Assembly: GCA_014378225.1 (NCBI GenBank)
Contig: JACMOA010000316.1
Location: 1 to 7,677, forward strand
Origin: Deinococcales bacterium
Lineage (GTDB): Bacteria; Deinococcota; Deinococci; Deinococcales; Deinococcaceae
Reading direction: 5' to 3'
Length of the DNA stretch: 7,677 nucleotides
Shown here in pieces: positions 1-4,772 of this stretch. The position numbers and the translations under genes are program-made. The notes under the pieces are model-generated. The model saw only the letters and a list, made by a program, of their open reading frames with translations. It was not told where the DNA came from and ran no database searches. Numbering within the stretch: the stretch's first letter is position 1; each line of letters begins with the position of its first letter.

Positions 1-47
1 AAAAATCTTAACGCAATGTGAATCAGACTATGCTCTCGCGCGTTGGG

Positions 48-500
48 TTAGTGCTTTACCCCACCCTCGCCGTGCACATGTCCGTGCTCGAGTTCGCTGG
101 GTTCTGCTCCTCGTACCTCGAGAATATTTACCACTGCCGTAATTTTGTAGCCTGCGTTTTCAGGATTGGCGTCCAGCACAGCCGTGTTGCCCTCGAGCGC
201 CACGATTCGGTAGCCCAGAGCTTTTCCGTTTGCGTCCTCGCCCGTGACCACCTCACCTGGCCCAATGCCCTGCGGTAAACTCTCGAGCGGAGCGGTGATT
301 TTTAGAGAATCATCGTATGGGACAGTTAAATCTAACTCAAGGAAATCTCCGGGTTCATGGCCCCAAAGTTTCGGCTCGAGTCCAGAAATGAGCAGGTGCG
401 CGTGGCCCATTAAAAGGGTTTGCGACACGCTGGGTTGTTTTGCACTATCTTTAAAAAGGGTGTACTCGAGCTTGACCACGCTGTTTTCCTGAATTTTCAT
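48..500 (-). CDS. slyD: SlyD-type FKBP peptidyl-prolyl isomerase / metal-binding chaperone
   Basis: The 150-residue protein has the SlyD layout. An FKBP core (about 1-64, continued about 120-132) is interrupted by an insert-in-flap chaperone domain (about 65-119). Family marks are LEYTL near residue 11, GHAHLLISGLE (32-42), GHEPGD (47-52) and the ending ELEHGHVHG (137-144). The tail has His139, His141, His143 and His150, a short version of the metal-binding tail of SlyD proteins. Known role of the family: cytoplasmic folding helper that catalyses proline isomerisation, and in enterobacteria a Ni2+ donor for hydrogenase maturation. The ATG at 500 is chosen because AGGAG lies 5 nt upstream; the open frame continues to 698 but that stretch reads as non-protein and overlaps the divergent gene. 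The usual AYG and GNHPLAG motifs are altered (PYDD at 61-64, ANPENAG at 111-117), so catalysis may be weak. It is divergent from the COG0523 GTPase gene. The family call is firm; metal use is inferred. Confidence 0.9.
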   Translation of the reverse strand: MKIQENSVVKLEYTLFKDSAKQPSVSQTLLMGHAHLLISGLEPKLWGHEPGDFLELDLTVPYDDSLKITAPLESLPQGIGPGEVVTGEDANGKALGYRIVALEGNTAVLDANPENAGYKITAVVNILEVRGAEPSELEHGHVHGEGGVKH

Positions 501-505
501 GGGAA

Positions 506-510
506 CTCCT
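506..510 (-). promoter_or_regulatory. Ribosome binding site of slyD
   Basis: AGGAG on the minus strand ends 5 nt before the ATG at 500. It decides the slyD start against the longer open frame that continues to 698. Confidence 0.75.
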
Positions 511-620
511 ATAAAATTTAAAAATGCGCTCGAGGGTGAATGTTTCTCCTTTTTCTTGGGCAAACGATAATAGAGTATCAAAAAATTGAAGCGTGATTCC
601 GTGCGCTCGAGGAAATTTAA

Positions 621-625
621 AGGAG
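621..625 (+). promoter_or_regulatory. Ribosome binding site of the COG0523 GTPase gene
   Basis: AGGAG (within AAAGGAGA) lies 8 nt before the ATG at 634. It selects that start over the in-frame TTG at 586, which would add 16 residues unlike the family N terminus. Confidence 0.8.
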
Positions 626-633
626 ACATCAAA

Positions 634-1626
634 ATGCGCTTTCGCAGACGAATTCCCGTAACCATCATTGGTGGCTTTTTGGGCAGTGGAAAGACCACGT
701 TGGTAAATTATCTCATCCAGCACGGTGGTAAACGCTTTGGAGTGGTGGTCAACGAATTCGGAGACTTGGGGGTGGACGGCGCACTGATACAGAGGCTCGA
801 GGGTAACGGCAGCGGCGAAATTATGGAGCTGGCAGGCGGCTGCTTGTGTTGTGTGGGCCGTGAAGATTTGGTGCGGGCGTTGGTTTTGCTGGCTCGAGCG
901 CCCAACCCGCCCGAATACGTGCTGATAGAGCTTTCTGGGCTGGCAGACCCGGTTCCGGTGCTGCAAACCCTGCTGGACCCGGAAGTGCGGGCTGTTTTTG
1001 AGACCGATGGTTTAATCACGGTGGTGGACGCTCGCAATTTCTTTTCCACCCTCGAGCAAAATTCAGAAACCGCGCTACAACTGGCCTACTGCAACACCGT
1101 GGTGCTCAACAAAGCAGACCTTGCCGACACTGAACTGCTCGAGGACGTAGAGAACGCTGTGCAGCAGCTCAGTCCACTGGCCCAGGTGGTCGTTACCACC
1201 CGCTCGAGCGCACCGCTGGAGAAACTGCTGAATCTACGGGCCTTTGACCCCGAGTTCGAGGACAAAACTCGAGCGCATGAGCACGCCCACACCCAGGGAG
1301 TGAGCAGTTTTAGCCTGCACGCCGACGCACCGCTGGATTTGGTGGCGTGGCAATGGTTTTTGCAGGACCTGATTTTGAGCAAACCCACCGAAGTGCTGCG
1401 GGTCAAGGGCTGGCTCTCGCTCGAGGGCATCCCAGAAAAAGTGCTATTTCAGGCAGTGCGCGACATCTTTACGGCGGAGGCCACCACTCAAAAATCCGAC
1501 GGGCGCTCGAGCATCGTGGTGATTGGGCGCAATCTGGACGAAGGGGAATACCGCTCGAGGTTTGCGGACGCAGTTAAAAAGGTTGTCCCGGTCTTAACCC
1601 GTCACTCTGTTCTCCCAAATTCTTAA
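634..1626 (+). CDS. COG0523/CobW-family G3E GTPase (putative metallochaperone)
   Basis: The 330-residue protein, a usual length for the family, shows all the GTPase motifs in order. Walker A is GGFLGSGKTT (13-22). The metal-binding CxCC is GGCLCC (Cys70, Cys72, Cys73). The Walker B/switch motif is IELSGLADP (98-106), and the guanine-specificity motif is NKAD (159-162). A His cluster, HEHAH, follows at 215-219, and a CobW C-terminal domain runs from about 223 to 318 (WQWFLQDL, VLRVKGWL, VVIGRNLD). Members couple GTP hydrolysis to metal delivery: zinc (ZNG1, ZigA, YeiR), cobalt in cobalamin synthesis (CobW) or metal for nitrile hydratase. Which metal applies here cannot be told; no cobalamin genes are adjacent. 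Divergence from slyD fits a metal-homeostasis role but does not prove it. The next gene on the same strand starts 37 bp after the stop and probably has its own promoter. The family call is secure; the function is inferred. Confidence 0.93.
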   Translation: MRFRRRIPVTIIGGFLGSGKTTLVNYLIQHGGKRFGVVVNEFGDLGVDGALIQRLEGNGSGEIMELAGGCLCCVGREDLVRALVLLARAPNPPEYVLIELSGLADPVPVLQTLLDPEVRAVFETDGLITVVDARNFFSTLEQNSETALQLAYCNTVVLNKADLADTELLEDVENAVQQLSPLAQVVVTTRSSAPLEKLLNLRAFDPEFEDKTRAHEHAHTQGVSSFSLHADAPLDLVAWQWFLQDLILSKPTEVLRVKGWLSLEGIPEKVLFQAVRDIFTAEATTQKSDGRSSIVVIGRNLDEGEYRSRFADAVKKVVPVLTRHSVLPNS

Positions 1627-1649
1627 CGGTTTCTTGACCTTCCTCGAGT

Positions 1650-1655
1650 TATACT
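1650..1655 (+). promoter_or_regulatory. Leaderless-type -10 box of the SpoIID-domain gene
   Basis: TATACT fits the TANNNT -10 consensus and ends 8 nt before the ATG at 1664. Transcription would therefore begin at or next to the start codon. No Shine-Dalgarno sequence is present between the previous stop and the ATG. TTGACC (1634-1639) lies nearby but is only 10 bp upstream of the -10 box, too close to be its normal -35. This arrangement is typical of the many leaderless genes known in Deinococcus and Thermus. Confidence 0.5.
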
Positions 1656-1663
1656 GCCTATTG

Positions 1664-2926
1664 ATGCGTGTTCTACGGATTTTAACCCTGTTCGCAGCAG
1701 TGGCCCTCTCGAGTGGAACACTTGCCCAACAAAAGGGCGCGGTCCAGAGCGAACTCAATGTGCGGGTGCTGATTGCTGGTGGAAAGGCGCTCGAGCTACA
1801 AATTCCCTTTCAACACGCGCTTTACTACCCGGATGGCCGCTTGCTGTTCAAAAGTGAAACTCCGGTGAGATGGCCGCTTTCGGTCTCGAGCGCCGGGAAC
1901 GTGGTCATCAACGGAACTGACGGCGGCAGCCCCAAAATCTACATCCCAGACGGCGGCCCCGGCACGGTCATGACGGCGGGCGGCTCGAGCTACCGGGGCG
2001 GAATGCTGATTCGGGTGGTGAGGGGTAGCCTGCAACTCATCAACGTGGTCAATCTCGAGGATTACCTGCTTTCGGTGGTTCCCGCCGAAATGCCACCCTC
2101 CTGGTCGCTCGAAGCGCTCAAAGCCCAGGCGGTGATTGCCCGAACCTATGCGGTCTCTAAGCTCAATCCCAATGCAGATTTTGACTTGTGCGCCACCCAG
2201 CAGTGTCAGGTCTACCCCGGCATCAGCAAGGAAAGTGAGCGCTCGAGTGGGGCAGTGGCCCTTACCCGTGGTCAAATCGTGGCCTGGAACGGAAAACCTG
2301 CCCAGACCTTTTTCTCGAGCGACAACGGCGGCTGGATGGCCAGCTCGGGCGAGGTTTGGGGGATGAATCTTCCTTACTTGGTGGCCCAGCCAGACCCATT
2401 TTCAAAAAGTCCCAAAAGCAACTGGCAAATCAAGTTGCCGTGGAGCCGCGCCTCGAGCATCACCTCTGAATACGCCAAAGTGGGAACCTTATCCAGCATC
2501 GTGGTGAGTAGCTACAGCAATTCGGGTCGTCCGCTCGAGCTGACCCTGACCGGAGACCGGGGGAAGGCTGTTGTGAAAGGGGCGGAAGCCGGAGGATTGG
2601 TCAAATCTCTGGGGGGATACAGCACCAGGGTCGCCTTCGGAAACGGCCCGGACGAGCTGGTGATGGCGGGCGCGGGTTACGGACATGGGGTGGGCTTATC
2701 CCAATACGGCGCCCAGGGCATGGCAAACGCGGGCTATGACTATCTGTACATCATGGGGTTTTACTTTCCCAAAGCCCGAATTGGGCAATACGTGATTGCC
2801 GGAGCGAGCCAGAATGTGAGCGTGGTCGCTCGAGCCGAAGAAAATACCCTCGAGCGCCTCCCAAACCTTTTTGAGCGCTTCTGGAGCGGGCTGGGTTCAT
2901 TCGCAGATTGGGGCTTCCAGGGCTAA
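1664..2926 (+). CDS. Exported SpoIID/LytB-domain peptidoglycan protein
   Basis: The 420-residue protein starts with a signal peptide: MRV, a hydrophobic stretch to about residue 17, and a likely cut after the alanine of TLAQ near 21. An N-terminal beta-rich region (about 25-125) precedes the SpoIID domain (about 128-375). Marks are LEDYLLSVVPAEMP with the presumed catalytic Glu142, then LKAQAVIARTYA, the Cys176/Cys181 pair in CATQQCQVY, SSDNGG, and the closing GAGYGHGVGLSQYGAQGMA followed by FYFP. In sporulating Firmicutes SpoIID is a lytic transglycosylase that trims denuded glycan strands; the related LytB stimulates amidase. Homologues are common in bacteria that do not sporulate, where they are presumed to remodel cell wall. 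A tail of about 45 residues after the domain contains several Trp and Phe. The ATG at 1664 fits the signal peptide; the in-frame TTG at 1634 is not supported by a ribosome site. The gene is co-oriented with the GTPase gene but probably separately promoted. Confidence 0.92.
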   Translation: MRVLRILTLFAAVALSSGTLAQQKGAVQSELNVRVLIAGGKALELQIPFQHALYYPDGRLLFKSETPVRWPLSVSSAGNVVINGTDGGSPKIYIPDGGPGTVMTAGGSSYRGGMLIRVVRGSLQLINVVNLEDYLLSVVPAEMPPSWSLEALKAQAVIARTYAVSKLNPNADFDLCATQQCQVYPGISKESERSSGAVALTRGQIVAWNGKPAQTFFSSDNGGWMASSGEVWGMNLPYLVAQPDPFSKSPKSNWQIKLPWSRASSITSEYAKVGTLSSIVVSSYSNSGRPLELTLTGDRGKAVVKGAEAGGLVKSLGGYSTRVAFGNGPDELVMAGAGYGHGVGLSQYGAQGMANAGYDYLYIMGFYFPKARIGQYVIAGASQNVSVVARAEENTLERLPNLFERFWSGLGSFADWGFQG

Positions 2927-2956
2927 GTTTGGCTAGAGTCAAATTTAAATCATCCC

Positions 2957-2988
2957 AACGCTCGAGTTTTATGAAAGGCTCGAGCGTT
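2957..2988 (+). terminator. Perfect CTCGAG hairpin downstream of the SpoIID-domain gene
   Basis: The arms AACGCTCGAG (2957-2966) and CTCGAGCGTT (2979-2988) are exact reverse complements. The stem can extend inward by two G-U and two A-U pairs, giving 14 pairs around the loop ATGA. It begins 30 bp after the stop at 2926, where a terminator would be expected. No T-run follows (the next bases are CACATATC), so it is not a canonical intrinsic terminator. It may act with Rho, protect the 3' end, or simply consist of two copies of the iterated palindrome. Confidence 0.45.
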
Positions 2989-3017
2989 CACATATCATCA
3001 TCATCCTGAGCTACAAT
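2987..3017 (+). promoter_or_regulatory. Candidate promoter of the S8 protease lipoprotein gene
   Basis: TTCACA (2987-2992, five of six matches to TTGACA) is followed after 19 bp by TACAAT (3012-3017, five of six matches to TATAAT). Transcription would start near 3024, giving a leader of about 90 nt before the ATG at 3115. The 19-bp spacer is longer than ideal. The -35 box overlaps the right arm of the hairpin, so the hairpin could influence promoter use. The rest of the 2927-3114 intergenic region shows only the AT-rich AAATTTAAAT (2941-2950) and a short ATC iteration (2994-3005). Confidence 0.35.
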
Positions 3018-3101
3018 AGAAATGCGCTTCATATTCCGGCTTCATCCATTCCCATACCTTTTCACCCACTCTGGCTTGAAGTATTGCTTCTGGCTCTGAA
3101 A

Positions 3102-3108
3102 AGAGGAG
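3102..3108 (+). promoter_or_regulatory. Ribosome binding site of the S8 protease gene
   Basis: AGAGGAG lies 6 nt before the ATG at 3115. It favours that start over the TTG at 3109, which directly abuts the site and would add only two residues. Confidence 0.75.
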
Positions 3109-3114
3109 TTGCCC

Positions 3115-4743
3115 ATGCGAAAGACACCCCTTTTATTGCTGCTCAGCGCATTTCTCACCGCCTGTCCTTCTGCATCACTTCCCGTGGTTGTAGAGGCCCC
3201 TCGAGCTTACGTTCCCAGAGCCATTGGCGCAGCCGACACTACAGTAACGCTCAAGGGTTTGAACTTCAATGTTAAATCCGCCTCAGTGGGCGGCAAACCC
3301 GCTTCTATCCTCGAGCAGACTTCTACCAGTCTGAAACTCAAGCTCGAGAATCCGCTTGGCGTGGGAGATTTCCGGCTCGAGCTGACCAACACGGACGGTA
3401 AAACCTTCAGCAGCGACAATGGCATCAATGTGGTGGCCTCGTCCCTTTTGAGCGGCGAGATAGACCAGGAGAAGCTGGTACTTACCCTCAAATCTTCGCC
3501 TAGTGCACGGGTTAAAGGTTTGCTCGAGGCGGCGGGTTTTGTGCTCGAGCGTGAGTTAGCCCCGCTTGTTTCAGGAGGAACAGGGATTTGCAGTCAGGTG
3601 ATTGTGACCCTCAAAGATTCGCGGGCCGCCAACCGAACTGTTGAGGAAGCCCTGAACGCGCTGGCAGAATTATTAGGCCCAGAACTGAATCAGGGAGAGT
3701 TCGAACCAAATCCATTTGTGATTGAGCGCGGTCCAGATGCGTCTTCAACTTCTTCAGGAGAATCTCGTTTTACTCCTCGAGCTGTAGCGGTAGCACCCGA
3801 CTACTCCAAACTCAACCTTCAGGTGGCAGTGCTGGACACGGGTGTATCCAACCACTCCGCTTTTAGGTATTCTGACGGAACTCGAATTCCAGAGAACGTA
3901 GTGAATTTCGCGGCAGGACGCAATTTTACGCTCGAGGGTTCAGGACTCTCCGACGTGACAGACCTGAGAACCGGCTATCCGGTGGCAGACTCAGGAACCT
4001 CCAATGTGGGACACGGAACCGCTGTGGCTGCGGCTATTGCTGCCCCCGTTCCCAGCAACCAAATCGGTTTGCCGGGTGTGGCCCCTAAAGTTTCTATTTT
4101 GCCTGTCAAAGTGTGCGATAGGGGCGGGAATTGCGGCACGCCCAGTCTGGTAGCTGGAATCTGCTACGCAGCCAGCTTGTCAAGCGCCACAGTTAAACCG
4201 GTCAAAGTGCTCAACTTCTCGATTGGGGGACGCACCCCCAACCGTCTGCTCTATCAGGCGCTCAAGGATGCAGCAGAGCGGGGTATAAGCGTAGTCGTTT
4301 CAGCCGGAAACAAAGCGCTCAGTGGCAACCCCACTATTTTTCCGGCAGCCTACGCTAACAATTACTCCAGCAGCTACCCCGCTATACCTGGTCTAATCGT
4401 GGTGGGTTCGATTGGCTCCAATGATGGCCCATCCTTTCCATCTGTTTTCTCGAGCTACGGTCCCTGGGTATCGGTTTCAACCAAAGGGGAATATGTTAAT
4501 TTACCCAACTCGAGCGATTTAGACGCTAAGAATACCTATGGCTACTTTACCGGGACTTCTTTTGCAGCTCCTCTGGTAGCGGGTATGGTGGTCAAGATAA
4601 TGCAGCAGAGGCCCACCTGGAGTCCTGCCGAAATCAAAAAGTTTCTGGTGGATACCGCCAATCCCGTGCCTAATTGCCCCAATAACCGCTGTGGCGCAGG
4701 ACAGGTTAACTTTTACTACCTTCCCAACTCGATACTCCTATAG
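3115..4743 (+). CDS. Subtilisin-family (S8) serine protease lipoprotein with IPT/TIG-like N-terminal domain
   Basis: The 542-residue protein opens with a lipoprotein signal: positive start, leucine run and lipobox LTAC, with Cys17 the likely lipidated residue. Residues about 28-108 resemble an IPT/TIG immunoglobulin-like domain (TVTLKGLNFN, VGGKPASI, LTNTDG). Residues about 112-207 contain two similar beta-alpha units (KLVLTLKSSPSARVKGLL and VIVTLKDSRAANRTVEEALN), which look like an inhibitor-type propeptide. The peptidase domain fills about 235-542 with a complete catalytic set: Asp241 in VLDTG, His300 in GHGT, oxyanion Asn399 in SAGN, and Ser482 in GTSFAAP. It should be an active endopeptidase anchored outside the cytoplasmic membrane, with the propeptide probably removed on maturation. 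Cysteines in VCDRGGNCG, GICYAA, PNCPNNRCG and GTGIC could form disulfides. It converges on the regulator gene with a 29-bp gap containing no obvious terminator. Protease and lipoprotein calls are strong; the two N-terminal domain names are judged from pattern only. Natural substrates are unknown. Confidence 0.92.
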   Translation: MRKTPLLLLLSAFLTACPSASLPVVVEAPRAYVPRAIGAADTTVTLKGLNFNVKSASVGGKPASILEQTSTSLKLKLENPLGVGDFRLELTNTDGKTFSSDNGINVVASSLLSGEIDQEKLVLTLKSSPSARVKGLLEAAGFVLERELAPLVSGGTGICSQVIVTLKDSRAANRTVEEALNALAELLGPELNQGEFEPNPFVIERGPDASSTSSGESRFTPRAVAVAPDYSKLNLQVAVLDTGVSNHSAFRYSDGTRIPENVVNFAAGRNFTLEGSGLSDVTDLRTGYPVADSGTSNVGHGTAVAAAIAAPVPSNQIGLPGVAPKVSILPVKVCDRGGNCGTPSLVAGICYAASLSSATVKPVKVLNFSIGGRTPNRLLYQALKDAAERGISVVVSAGNKALSGNPTIFPAAYANNYSSSYPAIPGLIVVGSIGSNDGPSFPSVFSSYGPWVSVSTKGEYVNLPNSSDLDAKNTYGYFTGTSFAAPLVAGMVVKIMQQRPTWSPAEIKKFLVDTANPVPNCPNNRCGAGQVNFYYLPNSILL

Positions 4744-4772
4744 AAACAAGCTTCAGGGCGAACAGAACAGGC

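Larger units (their letters stand above)
501..633. promoter_or_regulatory. Divergent slyD / COG0523 intergenic regulatory region
   Basis: This 133-bp region must hold the promoters of both flanking genes. Near its middle, GATAAT (566-571) is a candidate -10 for the plus-strand GTPase gene. The overlapping minus-strand TATTAT (572-567) is a candidate -10 for slyD, with a leader of about 60 nt. Neither has a convincing -35. The imperfect inverted repeat GATAATAGAGTATC (566-579) covers both and could be an operator, but it is weak. An 11-bp direct repeat, TGCGCTCGAGG, occurs at 525-535 and 602-612. AAATTTAAA occurs at 514-522 and 613-621, so each gene start is flanked by the same pair of short elements. 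No recognisable Zur, NikR or riboswitch signature was seen. That promoters lie here is near certain; the exact boxes are guesses. Confidence 0.45.

Noticed and set aside
10..44. Inverted repeat AACGC/GCGTT with TTTTT at the minus-strand end, as a slyD terminator
   Set aside because: Only 5 base pairs with a loop of about 25 nt; too weak to call, although its position just after the slyD stop is suitable.
566..579. GATAATAGAGTATC as a Zur/Fur-type operator
   Set aside because: Only four outer pairs and one inner pair match; it does not fit a metal-regulator consensus well enough to name.
451..966. Minus-strand open frame of 171 codons overlapping slyD and the GTPase gene
   Set aside because: Antisense to the Walker A and CxCC coding region and overlapping the slyD start in another frame; no ribosome site or recognisable domain.
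1634..1655. TTGACC and TATACT as a standard -35/-10 promoter
   Set aside because: The spacer is 10 bp, not about 17; only the -10 box with leaderless geometry is retained.
1796..2275. Minus-strand open frame of 159 codons within the SpoIID gene
   Set aside because: Antisense shadow; the plus-strand frame has a signal peptide and full SpoIID motifs.
4744..4772. Bidirectional terminator between the convergent protease and regulator genes
   Set aside because: No stable hairpin and no T-run on either strand in the 29-bp gap.
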